Positions 16,563 to 25,740 are shown, numbered from the stretch's first letter. The stretch: DNA of 64,000 bases from Flavobacterium oncorhynchi (GCF_002217355.1 NZ_MUHA01000015.1:30126-94125), one strand, 5' to 3'. The notes: generated by a model from the letters alone, not told the origin. A program made the numbers and translations.

Positions 16563-17066
16563 TTAGAATCCTAAATCTTTTTTTACATCAGCAGTAATGT
16601 TTGGACCATCAGCTAATAAAAGAGTAGAACCATCTAAAACATATTGGAAACCTTTAGCTTTTCCAATTTTTTGGATAGAAGCTCTTACTTTTTCCATTAA
16701 TGGTTTTACGATGTCAGTTTCTTTTTGTTGCAATTCTTTTTGAGCATTGTCTCTATAGTCAACAATTCTTTTTTGCATGTCTTGAACTTCTTTAGAACGA
16801 TCTCCATTAACAGCTTCTGTTACAGTTGCAGCTTCAGCTTCGTACTTTTTGATTTTAGTTTGATATTCATCAACCATTTTTTTGTATTCAGCATCATACG
16901 TACCACTTAATTTTTGCAGTTGATTTTGAGCATCAAGCATAGCAGGCATTTTCGACATAATGTCGCTTACATCAACATGGGCAACCTTCGCCTGTGCGTT
17001 CATTGTGTTACTTGCTCCTAAAATTAGTATTGCAGCAATTAGTAAAGTTTTGATTTGTTTCATCAT
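16563..17066 (-). CDS. OmpH/Skp-family periplasmic chaperone
   Basis: 167 residues. The signal peptide ends NTMNAQA, followed by KVAHVDVSDIMSKMPAMLDAQNQL, the start of the Skp fold. A long Lys/Glu/Gln-rich helical hairpin (about 45-125) forms the tentacles, and a C-terminal strand segment (GFQYVLDGSTLLLADG) completes the body. Skp trimers hold unfolded outer-membrane proteins in the periplasm and deliver them to BamA. The gene is 14 bp after a longer skp paralogue and just downstream of bamA, all in one orientation. Either of two adjacent ATGs (17066, 17063) may be used. A terminator follows. Confidence 0.92.
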   Translation of the reverse strand: MMKQIKTLLIAAILILGASNTMNAQAKVAHVDVSDIMSKMPAMLDAQNQLQKLSGTYDAEYKKMVDEYQTKIKKYEAEAATVTEAVNGDRSKEVQDMQKRIVDYRDNAQKELQQKETDIVKPLMEKVRASIQKIGKAKGFQYVLDGSTLLLADGPNITADVKKDLGF

Positions 17067-17080
17067 TTTTAAAATATTAA

Positions 17081-18100
17081 TTAATTATTGGTCGTATTAG
17101 TTTTTTGTGTTTCGGCTTCTCTTGCTTTTTTCGCCGCTTCTCTTTCTTCTAATATTTTTTTTCTTCTTTCTTCTAATTCTTTTTTACGCTGTTCGTAAAG
17201 TTTTTGTCTTTCGGCTGCTTTGTCTACTGCAGGTGCAGCTGTTGTTGTTTCAGCTGCTGCTGGTTTTGCTGTCGTACCATCAGTTTTAACTGCTTCGGTT
17301 GTTTTTGCTGCCTGAGTTGTTTTTGCTGGTTCAGAAACCGTGCCATTTTTTTTAGCTTCTCTTTCTTCTAGTATCGCTTTTCGCCTGTCATCATACTCTT
17401 TTTTCTTGGCTTCTTGCTCTAGTCTTCTGTCTTCAATAAGCTTTTCTCTAGCGGCTTTTCTTTCATCTAGAACTTTTTGTCGATCAGCCATAGCAGGATT
17501 TTCATCGATAGCATTTTCTTTACTTTCTTGTACTTCCTGATCTTTCAATTGTTTTTTCGTCAATTGTTCTCTTTTGTCAGTTCTGTTCAAGATACGTATA
17601 ACCTGATCGCTGATATCAAATCTTTTGTTGCTGAAAAGCATTGTCAAATCTGATGATTTATCAAAAACAAAATCGTAATTTTTAGCTTCTGCAATATCTT
17701 GAACGGCAGTAAATACCTGATCTTGAATTGGCTTTGCCAAAGCAGCTTTTTGTCGAATTAGATTTCCGTCAGCTCCAAATTGTTTTTGCTGATAATCCAG
17801 CATTTCATTTTCTAAGAACTTAATTTCAGTTTCTTTTTCATCAATTAATTCTTTGGTTAACAAAGCTTTTTCTGCTTTAAGGTTTTCCTTAAGTGTATTG
17901 ATGTTTGTTTTTTTTGTTTCTATTTCTTGTTTCCACTTTTGAGCTTTCAACTCTAATTGTGATTTTGCTTCTTTATAATCAGAAACATTTTCCAAGATAT
18001 ATTCCATATCTATGTAACCAATTCTAGTTGTCTTGCCTTGTGCCTGACTTGTATTAGCTACAATCAAGGCTAAAAATATAAATAAAAATTGTTTTCTCAT
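17081..18100 (-). CDS. OmpH/Skp-family protein with long charged C-terminal tail
   Basis: 339 residues, twice the usual Skp length. After the signal peptide (ending TSQAQG), residues about 23-185 are a full Skp domain (TTRIGYIDMEYILENVSDY, helical hairpin, YDFVFDKSSDLTMLF). The remaining 150 residues are highly charged and helical, built of loose repeats like RRKAILEEREAKK and RRKKILEEREAAKK, broken by an Ala/Thr/Pro linker (about 245-285). The gene lies 42 bp after bamA and 14 bp before the short skp gene. The tail could bridge the periplasm or bind peptidoglycan; that is a guess. Confidence 0.88.
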   Translation of the reverse strand: MRKQFLFIFLALIVANTSQAQGKTTRIGYIDMEYILENVSDYKEAKSQLELKAQKWKQEIETKKTNINTLKENLKAEKALLTKELIDEKETEIKFLENEMLDYQQKQFGADGNLIRQKAALAKPIQDQVFTAVQDIAEAKNYDFVFDKSSDLTMLFSNKRFDISDQVIRILNRTDKREQLTKKQLKDQEVQESKENAIDENPAMADRQKVLDERKAAREKLIEDRRLEQEAKKKEYDDRRKAILEEREAKKNGTVSEPAKTTQAAKTTEAVKTDGTTAKPAAAETTTAAPAVDKAAERQKLYEQRKKELEERRKKILEEREAAKKAREAETQKTNTTNN

Positions 18101-18142
18101 AACATTACTTTATTCGATGATTTTTAACCAAACGTATTATTT

Positions 18143-20842
18143 CTAAAATTGTTGTCCAATTATAAAGTGAGTTTCCCAGCCATTTGCTTTGTTTGTAACA
18201 GATCCTGGCAGAGCATCGAAACCATAACCAAAATCGATTCCTAATAATCCAAACGCAGGCATGAATACACGTAAACCAGCTCCAGCAGAACGATATAAAT
18301 CGAACGGGTTGTAATCCCTGAATGTTGGATATGATGAACCTGCTTCTAAAAACGTCAAGGCATAGATCGATGCAGATGGTTTTAATGTTATTGGATAACG
18401 TAACTCCATTGAGAATTTGTTGTAAATAGTTGCTCCAATTTGCTGCCCGTATCTAGAACTTGTTTTGTCTTCAATAATTGGCGTCAATGAGTTGTTCGGA
18501 TATCCTCTTAGCTGTACAGTCTCTCTACCATCCATAGAATACTGCGCCATTCCGTCTCCTCCTAAATAAAAACGTTCAAACGGTACAACACCTCTAGATT
18601 GATCGTAAGCACCTAAGAAACCAAATTCTGTTAATGTTCTTAAAACTAATTTTCCATATACCTTAGTATACCAGTCTGCTTTAAATTTAACCTTATAATA
18701 TTCTAACCAGTTGTATTTTTTCTGATCGACTTTTGCTTGATCTGTATCTGCATTTGCATAATCAGATCCCACACTTACTGTTTGGTTACTACCATTTATA
18801 GATTCACTTTTTGTGTAATCTCCAGGATTTATTGGTTGCCCGTCAGCTCCTGTAGTAGTGGTTGTACCAGTATATCTTGTTTTGTATTCTTTTTCATTTC
18901 CTAAGTTAGCATAATCTACTCCATTAAATAATGAATATGGAGGTGTTACTTTAGCAGAGACACTAAACTCAGAACCATAAGTTGGGAATATTGGGTTAAC
19001 CCCTTTATTACTTCTTGAAATTCCAATAGTGTAAGCTAAGTTTCGTGATGCTCCATTACCAAAGGTAAATAAACCAGTAAAGTAATTATTCAAATCATAA
19101 TGCTGGTAACTTACAGATTGTGATAATACGAAATAATCATCTGGCACAGTAAGACGTTTTGCTAAACCAACTTGTACTGTAAAAATATTAAAACTTTGGC
19201 TTCTATCAACAGTTCTTGTAACATAATTATTATTAAACTGTTTACTGTACGAGATAGATGAGCTAAATTGTACTGGTTTTTTTCCTCCAAACCAAGGTTC
19301 AGAAAATGATAAACTGTAAGTTTGGAAATAAGTACTTCCTTGTAAACGTAATGATACTTTTTGTCCATCTCCCATTGGAAGCGGTTTGTAAGCATCTTTG
19401 TCAAATAATTTACGTGCCGAAAAGTTGTTGAATGATAATCCTAACGTTCCAATGAAACCGCCGCCGCCGTAACCTCCTTGAAGTTCAACCTGGCTAGATC
19501 CTTTTTCTACTAATTGGTATTCGATATCTACTGTTCCTGCTCCTGGATCAACGTTTCTAAATTCAGGCTTGATAGACTCAGGATCAAAGAATCCTAATTG
19601 TCCAATTTCACGAATTGTTCTAACTAATTCTTCTTTGCTGTATTTGTTTCCTGGTTTTGTTCTTAACTCACGATAAATTACGTGGTCATTTGTTTTGTCG
19701 TTACCAGTAACGTATATTTTGTTGAAATAGGCAATTGGACCTTCGGTAATTCTAATTTCAAAATCAATAGTATCATTAACCGTTTTTACCTCTACAGCAT
19801 TGATTTTTGAGAACAAATAACCGTTGTTTTGGTACAAGTTTGTAATATCCTCACCATCAGGTTTTGAATTGTCTGCAATTCTTTTTTCAAGCATTACACC
19901 ATTATAAACTTCTCCTTTTTTGATTCCTAAATAACGATTTAACTGCTGATCTGAGTAAACTGTATTTCCTAAGAATTTTATGTTTCCAAAGTAATATTTG
20001 TTTCCTTCTTCAACATTAATTTTAATGCCAAGCATATTTTTCTCTTTGTTATATTTAACAGAGTCATAAATAATACGTGCATCACGATATCCTTTTTCTT
20101 TGTATGCCGAAATAACTTTTTCTAAGTCGGTTTTGTATTTTTCTGGAATAAATTTAGAAGCTTTTAAAACACGGAAAACATTTTTCTGTTTCGTGTCTTT
20201 CATCGCAGCTCTTAATTGACTTTCTGTAAGTTGTTTATTTCCAGTGAAGTCGATATTGCTGATTTTTACTTTGTCGCCTTTATCTATACGCACCAACATA
20301 TTAACCTGATTACCGGCAATTGTATCTGGTGTGGTTGTAATGGTAACTTTAGTATTGTAAAAACCGTCTTTTTTGTATTTGTTTTCGATGTAGTTTTTCG
20401 TGGTAGTAATTAAGTTCTCGTTTACAATTTTGTTTTTGGTTAAATTGTTGTCCTTAATTAAAGCTTCGATTTTGCTTTTCTTTACACCAGTGATTTTAAC
20501 TTCATTAAGCTTTGGGAGCTCAACAATATTTAAATCTAGATAAATACTGTCATTTTGAACTCTATTAATGTAAAAAGCGATTTCGTCAAAAAGACCAAGC
20601 TTACCCAATTTTTTAATTGCACCCGTGATTTCTTCTCCCGGTACGGTTATTTCCTGGCCAGTTTGAAGTCCAGAAAACGTTACTACAGTTTGTTCGTTAA
20701 AGCTAATTTTACCAACTACAGAAACTTTGGCCAGTATATACTTTTTTCCTTGATCAAAAGGAACTCTTTCTTGTGCTTTAATTTGTGAAAAACTACCCAA
20801 AAGTAAAAGGGTAAAGACTATTTGTATTCTTTTTTGTAACAC
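18143..20842 (-). CDS. bamA: Outer-membrane protein assembly factor BamA (GTG start)
   Basis: About 899 residues. BamA inserts beta-barrel proteins into the outer membrane. The signal peptide is QKRIQIVFTLLLLGSFSQI. POTRA domains span about 25-410, with repeated (I/V)(D/K)(F/I).GN(K/T).(L/Y)(T/S) motifs. The Omp85 barrel follows, with the VELQGGYGGGGFIGTLGLSFNNF region and a C-terminal strand ending HFIIGQQF. The frame opens 44 codons further upstream (ATG-like start at 20974, well inside uppS), which is implausible. GTG codons at 20842 (8 nt past the uppS stop) and 20866 (overlapping it) are the realistic starts; 20842 gives the best signal peptide. It is co-transcribed with uppS and the two skp genes. 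Confidence 0.95.
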   Translation of the reverse strand: MLQKRIQIVFTLLLLGSFSQIKAQERVPFDQGKKYILAKVSVVGKISFNEQTVVTFSGLQTGQEITVPGEEITGAIKKLGKLGLFDEIAFYINRVQNDSIYLDLNIVELPKLNEVKITGVKKSKIEALIKDNNLTKNKIVNENLITTTKNYIENKYKKDGFYNTKVTITTTPDTIAGNQVNMLVRIDKGDKVKISNIDFTGNKQLTESQLRAAMKDTKQKNVFRVLKASKFIPEKYKTDLEKVISAYKEKGYRDARIIYDSVKYNKEKNMLGIKINVEEGNKYYFGNIKFLGNTVYSDQQLNRYLGIKKGEVYNGVMLEKRIADNSKPDGEDITNLYQNNGYLFSKINAVEVKTVNDTIDFEIRITEGPIAYFNKIYVTGNDKTNDHVIYRELRTKPGNKYSKEELVRTIREIGQLGFFDPESIKPEFRNVDPGAGTVDIEYQLVEKGSSQVELQGGYGGGGFIGTLGLSFNNFSARKLFDKDAYKPLPMGDGQKVSLRLQGSTYFQTYSLSFSEPWFGGKKPVQFSSSISYSKQFNNNYVTRTVDRSQSFNIFTVQVGLAKRLTVPDDYFVLSQSVSYQHYDLNNYFTGLFTFGNGASRNLAYTIGISRSNKGVNPIFPTYGSEFSVSAKVTPPYSLFNGVDYANLGNEKEYKTRYTGTTTTTGADGQPINPGDYTKSESINGSNQTVSVGSDYANADTDQAKVDQKKYNWLEYYKVKFKADWYTKVYGKLVLRTLTEFGFLGAYDQSRGVVPFERFYLGGDGMAQYSMDGRETVQLRGYPNNSLTPIIEDKTSSRYGQQIGATIYNKFSMELRYPITLKPSASIYALTFLEAGSSYPTFRDYNPFDLYRSAGAGLRVFMPAFGLLGIDFGYGFDALPGSVTNKANGWETHFIIGQQF

Positions 20843-20849
20843 TAAAAAA

Positions 20850-21590
20850 TTATTTAATTTGTTCACTGGTTTTTCCAAATCTACGTTCTCTTTTTTGATA
20901 ACTAATAATAGCCTCATATAAATCTTGATCTTTAAAGTCTGGCCACAAGACATTAGTAAAATACAATTCTGCATAGGCGATCTGCCATAGCAAAAAATTA
21001 CTTATTCTATGTTCTCCACTTGTTCGTATTAACAAATCTACATCAGGTAAATTTTGCGTGTAAAGATGCTCATTTATAATTGAATCGTCAATAGCGTCTA
21101 TTGAAATTATATTATTTTTAACTTTATCACTGATGATTCTAACGGCATTTACCAATTCTTCTCTCGATCCGTAACTTAAAGCTAGCGTAAGAGTAAGACG
21201 AGTGTTGTTTTTAGTTTTATCAATTACATCAAGGAGCTCTCTTTGTGCGGATTTTGGTAATTTTTCAAGATTCCCAATTGCATTAAGTCTGATGTTGTTT
21301 TCTTGAAGCGTAACTAGTTCTTTTTTTAATGAATTGATTAAAATTTTCATTAATGCTTCAACTTCTAGTTTAGGACGGTTCCAGTTTTCTGTAGAAAAAG
21401 CATATAAGGTTAAGTACTCGATACCAAGCTTAGCACAAGTTGTAATTGTTTTTTTTACAGATTTTGTACCATTTTCATGTCCAAATGCTCTTAGAAAGCC
21501 TTGTTGTTTGGCCCAGCGTCCATTTCCGTCCATAATAATGGCCAGATGTTTTGGTAAGTTTGATTGATCTATAGAGTCTATTAAATTCAT
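20850..21590 (-). CDS. uppS: Isoprenyl transferase (undecaprenyl diphosphate synthase)
   Basis: About 246 residues, normal length. The enzyme condenses farnesyl diphosphate with eight isopentenyl diphosphates in the cis configuration to make the C55 lipid carrier for peptidoglycan and O-antigen. The motif HLAIIMDGNGRWAKQQG carries catalytic Asp21. TLYAFSTENWNRP, LALSYGSREEL, DLLIRTSGEHRISNFLLWQ.AYAELYF and the C-terminal YQ.RERRFG are all canonical. The frame can be opened at a TTG (21626) inside the DUF6089 gene, but the ATG at 21590, 4 bp after that gene's stop, fits. It is followed closely by bamA. Confidence 0.96.
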   Translation of the reverse strand: MNLIDSIDQSNLPKHLAIIMDGNGRWAKQQGFLRAFGHENGTKSVKKTITTCAKLGIEYLTLYAFSTENWNRPKLEVEALMKILINSLKKELVTLQENNIRLNAIGNLEKLPKSAQRELLDVIDKTKNNTRLTLTLALSYGSREELVNAVRIISDKVKNNIISIDAIDDSIINEHLYTQNLPDVDLLIRTSGEHRISNFLLWQIAYAELYFTNVLWPDFKDQDLYEAIISYQKRERRFGKTSEQIK

Positions 21591-21594
21591 TGTA

Positions 21595-22284
21595 TTATTG
21601 TGCGCAATAGCAAGGTTTTTGTCCAAAGGTATACGTTAGTGTTAAACCTGAGAAAACATACCAATCATTGTTGTTTAAATTTCCAAATTTTAAAATGTTT
21701 GCATTGTTGGTGTTTGGATTGCTGCCATCAATGTTATCTGTAAATGTATATCGTGCTCCAACTTCGGCCGCTAAGACAAAGCGAGATGTTATATTTGATT
21801 TTATACCCAGTGTCATTGGTATTGCAAATGAATTTGAGTTTGTACTTTGTGTAATATTTTGGGTTGTCTTATAGCGATACAATCCGTCATAAATAAAAAA
21901 ACTTAATCCAGAGTATATATAAGGTGTAATTTTTCTGTGATAATCATGCAAATTAAAATCAAAAAAATTAAACTCCAAACCCGCAGAGATTTCTTTTATA
22001 TTATTTTCAAAACGATATCCCCTTCCGCTTCTTCCTGTTTCATCTGAGTCTAAATCATTTCCCGTAATCGTAGATTGCGTGTAAGAAATTCGATAAGAGT
22101 GACGAGGGCTTTTATTCCATTTATACAAAACGCCAAAAGCCAGTTTATCAGGATTTATGTAAGTTGTACTTCCTACATCGCCTACAAAGTTGCTTCCACC
22201 AAGAAAAACACCAATCTCATTGATTTGAGCATTTAGTGTAATAAAGGGAAAAAAACATAACAATAAATTAAAAATTTTCTTCAT
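21595..22284 (-). CDS. DUF6089-family predicted outer-membrane barrel
   Basis: 229 residues. The signal peptide ends ITLNAQ, followed by INEIGVFLGGSNFVGDVGSTTYINPDKLAFGVLYKWN, the start recalled for DUF6089. This is a small family in Bacteroidota that sits upstream of uppS and bamA. About eight amphipathic strands are visible, ending LTLTYTFGQKPCYCAQ. Function is unknown; a role in envelope biogenesis is inferred only from the conserved position. It ends 4 bp before uppS, so the genes are coupled. Confidence 0.85.
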   Translation of the reverse strand: MKKIFNLLLCFFPFITLNAQINEIGVFLGGSNFVGDVGSTTYINPDKLAFGVLYKWNKSPRHSYRISYTQSTITGNDLDSDETGRSGRGYRFENNIKEISAGLEFNFFDFNLHDYHRKITPYIYSGLSFFIYDGLYRYKTTQNITQSTNSNSFAIPMTLGIKSNITSRFVLAAEVGARYTFTDNIDGSNPNTNNANILKFGNLNNNDWYVFSGLTLTYTFGQKPCYCAQ

Positions 22285-22457
22285 TTAATTCAGAATTGCG
22301 TGCAAATATAATAATTATCAATACGAATCAACGTTCCTTTACATAAATGTGCTTTTTTTTCAATTTACAATATGAATTTGAGACATTTAATGATGATTCA
22401 CTACAGGCAGAACGAGAAAATGTCCTATTATCGTATAGTGTTAAGTAAGAAATAGGG

Positions 22458-23342
22458 TTAGTTTCTCTTGTCTTCGCCCCAAAGCAGTTTGTTTCTTAAT
22501 GTTTTTAAGAAAGTTTCGCCTGGTATTTCGACCATTTTTATTTTGTAATCAGTTTTTTTGATCTTTAAAATTGATTCGTTTTTTACAGAAGAAGTTCTAG
22601 AGTCTAATGAAACCAAATATTGATCTTCTCTGCCTGAAACGCGCAATGTAATTTCTGTGTCGTCTGGTATAACAAGTGGTCTTGCGGTTAAGTTATGCGG
22701 TGCAATAGGAGTAATGACTAGACTTTTTACATCTGGCGTTAAAATTGGTCCGCCGCAGCTTAATGAATATCCTGTAGAGCCGGTAGGGGTAGAAATGATC
22801 AAGCCGTCTGCCCAATACGAACTTAGGTATTCGTTGTTTAGGTGAGTTTCTACAGTAATCATCGAAGTAGTATCCTTTCGGCTTACTGTAACTTCGTTCA
22901 TTGCGAAATTAAGTTCTGCAAAGGCGTCATTTTTAGGTTCGCACGTTAAACCAAGTAATGTTCGTTCAGATGTTGTGTAGTTTTGGTCAATAACATACTG
23001 CAGTAAGCTGTCGATATTTTCTTTTTGAACTTTCGCCAAAAAACCTAATCTGCCTGCATTTATACCTAAAAGTGGAACACCTGAACTGCGAACTAAAGCA
23101 GCTGCTCTTAACATTGTTCCGTCGCCTCCAATACTAATCAACATCTCAAAGCTATCATCTAAAATTGTGCTTGATGAAAAAGTAGAATACTCTTTTTTGA
23201 CAAGCTGCTTTTCATAGAGCATTTCCAAAAAGTTTTCTTCAATTACAATTTCGACATTATTTGAAGTAAGAAACAAGAAAATGTCTTTTATAATTGGTTC
23301 AGTGCTGTTTTGATAATATTGTCCGTAAATGGCTATTTTCAT
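22458..23342 (-). CDS. nadK: NAD kinase
   Basis: 294 residues, typical. The enzyme phosphorylates NAD to NADP in the cytoplasm. Signature motifs are GGDGTML (GGDG at 72-75, catalytic Asp74), the NEVTVSRKDTTSMI segment with the NE diad, and TGSTGYSLSCGGPILTPDV of the diacylglycerol kinase-like fold, followed by TPIAPHNLTARPLVI. It belongs to the conserved run CBS protein, nadK, DUF6089, uppS, bamA. A repeat-rich 92-bp spacer separates it from the CBS gene and a 173-bp spacer from DUF6089, so it may have its own promoter. Confidence 0.96.
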   Translation of the reverse strand: MKIAIYGQYYQNSTEPIIKDIFLFLTSNNVEIVIEENFLEMLYEKQLVKKEYSTFSSSTILDDSFEMLISIGGDGTMLRAAALVRSSGVPLLGINAGRLGFLAKVQKENIDSLLQYVIDQNYTTSERTLLGLTCEPKNDAFAELNFAMNEVTVSRKDTTSMITVETHLNNEYLSSYWADGLIISTPTGSTGYSLSCGGPILTPDVKSLVITPIAPHNLTARPLVIPDDTEITLRVSGREDQYLVSLDSRTSSVKNESILKIKKTDYKIKMVEIPGETFLKTLRNKLLWGEDKRN

Positions 23343-23349
23343 TCGTCTT

Positions 23350-23433
23350 AATTAGATAATGAGGAAATGTGTTAATTTGATAATTTATTTAGTTGAGAAC
23401 ATTTTCTAATTTTCTCATTGACCAATTTTCTAA
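23350..23433. repeat. AATTAGA-type intergenic repeat
   Basis: The nadK/CBS spacer is composed of diverged units such as AATTAGATAATGAGGAAATG and their reverse complements (CATTTTCTAATTTTCTCATT), giving an imperfect stem. A related element lies at 49261-49307. Confidence 0.5.
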
Positions 23434-23434
23434 T

Positions 23435-24094
23435 TTAAATATTAAGATATTTGTCTAAATAATCAGAGCGTTCTTTTAAGCTGTTAATATAAGTGTCTTC
23501 TTGATGCTCTGAGATTATTTCATAACCATATCTTCTGTAAGTTTGAATTATTTCATTCATTGCACCTAATCCTATTTTTATGGTAATTTGAACATTCTCT
23601 AAATCAGCTTCAGAGACAAAGCATCCTAATATCTTTCCGTTATTGCTTTCGACGATTTGCGTAACCTCACTCATAGAATAATCTAAAAGACCTTTTTGAA
23701 CAATAATAATTCCGCCTTGCTCTTTTATAAAAGGAGTTTCTTGAAAGAACTTCATAATGTCCTCTATTTCATAATAGCCTACATAGGAGTTGTTTTCGTC
23801 AAGAACAGGAATTGTATTGGTGTGGTTTTTTGCAAAAACTTCTAAAACATCCAGCCAAATCATTGATTTTCTAGCAAAAAAACGTTCTAAAGTATATTTG
23901 TAATCAATTATTTTTTTATCTGAATCAAAAGTTTCAACATCATCAGAAGAAATACTTCCAATGAAAATTCCTTCCTCCAAAACAGGGAAATGAGAAAAAT
24001 TTACCTCGGCAAAAAAGTCTTGAACCGATGCTATAGTTTCCTGACCATCAATTGGTCCGAAATCATTGGTGATATAGTTTGTAATTTCTGTCAT
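23435..24094 (-). CDS. CBS-domain protein
   Basis: 219 residues. Two CBS motifs occupy about 1-130 (ETIASVQDFFAEVNFSHFPVLEEGIFIGSIS and DVLEVFAKNHTNTIPVLDENNSYVGYYEIEDIM). They are followed by an ACT-like C-terminal region (about 135-205; GIIIVQKGLLDYSMSEVTQIVESNNGKILG). CBS pairs bind adenosyl ligands and usually regulate a partner. No enzyme domain is attached, so this is a stand-alone regulatory protein of unknown target. It is divergent from pdxJ and upstream of nadK, an arrangement I recall as conserved in Flavobacteria. Confidence 0.9.
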   Translation of the reverse strand: MTEITNYITNDFGPIDGQETIASVQDFFAEVNFSHFPVLEEGIFIGSISSDDVETFDSDKKIIDYKYTLERFFARKSMIWLDVLEVFAKNHTNTIPVLDENNSYVGYYEIEDIMKFFQETPFIKEQGGIIIVQKGLLDYSMSEVTQIVESNNGKILGCFVSEADLENVQITIKIGLGAMNEIIQTYRRYGYEIISEHQEDTYINSLKERSDYLDKYLNI

Positions 24095-24160
24095 AAATCA
24101 ATTGGAGATATTTAATGCAAAATAATCAAAAAATACCAAAAACTGCTGCGTTTTACTTTG

Positions 24161-24168
24161 TATTTTTG
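24161..24168 (+). promoter_or_regulatory. -7 promoter box (TATTTTTG) of pdxJ
   Basis: Exact TAnnTTTG match 42 bp before the pdxJ ATG. No convincing -33 TTG at 17-23 bp. Confidence 0.5.
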
Positions 24169-24210
24169 TCGTAACAAATATAGTGTTACTAGAATTAATT
24201 ATCTATTTAT

Positions 24211-24924
24211 ATGACAAAGTTAAGTGTAAATATCAATAAAATCGCAACGCTTAGAAACGCACGTGGCGGAAATGTTCCTGATTTATTAAAAGTTGCTGTC
24301 GATATACAACGTTTTGGAGGACAAGGAATCACGATTCATCCACGTCCAGACGAACGACATATTCGGTATCAAGATGCGCGCGATTTAAAAGCAATTGTTA
24401 CTACAGAATATAATATTGAAGGAAATCCGCAGCATAATTTTATTGATTTAGTTCTTGAATGCAAGCCTGATCAAGTTACATTGGTGCCAGATGCAATTGG
24501 TGCAATAACCTCTTCGGCAGGTTGGGATACAATAGCAAATCAATCTTATTTAACAGAAGTTATTCAAGAGTTCCAACGAAACGGAATTAGGACTTCTATT
24601 TTTGTAGATCCAGTTTTGGAGGTTATTGAAGGAGCGAAAAAAACAGGAACAGATCGAATTGAATTGTACACTGAAGCTTTTGCACATCAATATGATTTGG
24701 GGAATAAAAAAGGAATAGATCCTTATGTTGAAGCTGCAAAATTGGCAAATGAATTAGGGTTAGGAATAAATGCCGGACATGATTTGAGTTTAGATAATAT
24801 TCAGTTTTTCAAACAAAACATTCCAGGATTATTAGAGGTTTCTATTGGTCATGCTTTGATTTCAGAAGCGCTTTATCTTGGTTTAGATAATGTTGTAAAT
24901 ATGTATTTGAATAAATTGAAATAA
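24211..24924 (+). CDS. pdxJ: Pyridoxine 5'-phosphate synthase
   Basis: 237 residues. PdxJ condenses 1-deoxyxylulose 5-phosphate with 3-amino-2-oxopropyl phosphate to form pyridoxine 5'-phosphate. The N-terminal KLSVNINKIATLRNARGG, the GGQGITIHPRPDERHI segment with the active-site His and Arg, ELYTEAFAH and LGINAGHDLSLDN are canonical TIM-barrel motifs. The N-terminal ..VNINKIATLRNARGG form is the usual Bacteroidota variant. It is divergent from the CBS gene and followed after 51 bp by a hydrolase gene on the same strand. Confidence 0.96.
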   Translation: MTKLSVNINKIATLRNARGGNVPDLLKVAVDIQRFGGQGITIHPRPDERHIRYQDARDLKAIVTTEYNIEGNPQHNFIDLVLECKPDQVTLVPDAIGAITSSAGWDTIANQSYLTEVIQEFQRNGIRTSIFVDPVLEVIEGAKKTGTDRIELYTEAFAHQYDLGNKKGIDPYVEAAKLANELGLGINAGHDLSLDNIQFFKQNIPGLLEVSIGHALISEALYLGLDNVVNMYLNKLK

Positions 24925-24975
24925 GTTTCCAAAAAGATTCTTAGAAAGGATAAATAAATATTTAATGTAAAATAA

Positions 24976-25740
24976 ATGTTATACTCAAAAATAGAAGGCG
25001 AAGGAAAACCATTCATTATCATGCATGGATTTCTTGGAATGTCTGACAATTGGAAAACACTTGCAGGACAATATGTAGAAGCAGGATTTCAGGTTCATAT
25101 TTTAGATTTACGAAATCATGGGCGCAGTTTTCATTCTGATGAATGGAGTTATGAAGCAATGGTTCAGGATGTATTTGAATATTGTAATGCGAATAATTTG
25201 ACTAGAATTGATATTCTTGGGCATTCAATGGGAGGAAAAGTAGCTATGCTTTTTGCGGCAACACACCCGGAAATTGTAGATAAATTAATCGTTGCAGATA
25301 TTGGTCCTAAATTCTATAAACAGCACCATCAAGATATTTTGGCGGGGTTGAATGCAGTTGATTTTTCTGTAAAACCAAGTCGAAATGATGTTGAAGAAAT
25401 AGTAGCGCAATACGTGCCTGACTTTGGAACTCGCCAGTTTTTATTAAAAAATTTATATTGGAAAGAACCTGGTCAGTTAGCATTTAGATTTAATCTCGCT
25501 GTTTTTAATAATAATTTGGATGCAATTGGAAAACCGCTGGCAGATAATTTGGTTTTTGATAAACCGACATTATTTATTCGTGGCGGAGCATCGGGGTATA
25601 TTTTAGATTCAGATCTTGAAGATATTCGAAAACATTTTCCTAATTTAAAATTAGAAACCATTCCAAATGCGGGGCATTGGCTTCATGCTGAAAATCCAAA
25701 AATGTTTTTTGAATTGACAACAACGTTTTTAAAAGAGTAA
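24976..25740 (+). CDS. Alpha/beta-fold hydrolase (YbfF-like esterase)
   Basis: 254 residues. MHGFLGMSDNW supplies the oxyanion-hole region, ILGHSMGGKVA the nucleophile Ser84, and NAGHWLHAENP the catalytic His234. The acid is probably Asp in the LDSDLEDI segment. LDLRNHGRS and the overall length match the YbfF subgroup, whose members hydrolyse acyl-CoA or small esters in the cytoplasm. There is no signal peptide. It lies 51 bp after pdxJ and 53 bp before a holin-fold membrane protein gene on the same strand. The substrate cannot be predicted. Confidence 0.9.
   Translation: MLYSKIEGEGKPFIIMHGFLGMSDNWKTLAGQYVEAGFQVHILDLRNHGRSFHSDEWSYEAMVQDVFEYCNANNLTRIDILGHSMGGKVAMLFAATHPEIVDKLIVADIGPKFYKQHHQDILAGLNAVDFSVKPSRNDVEEIVAQYVPDFGTRQFLLKNLYWKEPGQLAFRFNLAVFNNNLDAIGKPLADNLVFDKPTLFIRGGASGYILDSDLEDIRKHFPNLKLETIPNAGHWLHAENPKMFFELTTTFLKE

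Noticed and set aside
17107..17289. Phe/Leu-rich plus-strand frame opposite the Skp tail
   Set aside because: It is the complement of Lys/Glu codons in the charged tail and so a composition artefact.
20842..20974. Extended BamA N-terminus starting in uppS (MQNCILLMSC)
   Set aside because: It overlaps uppS by 125 bp, and the extension is not signal-like.
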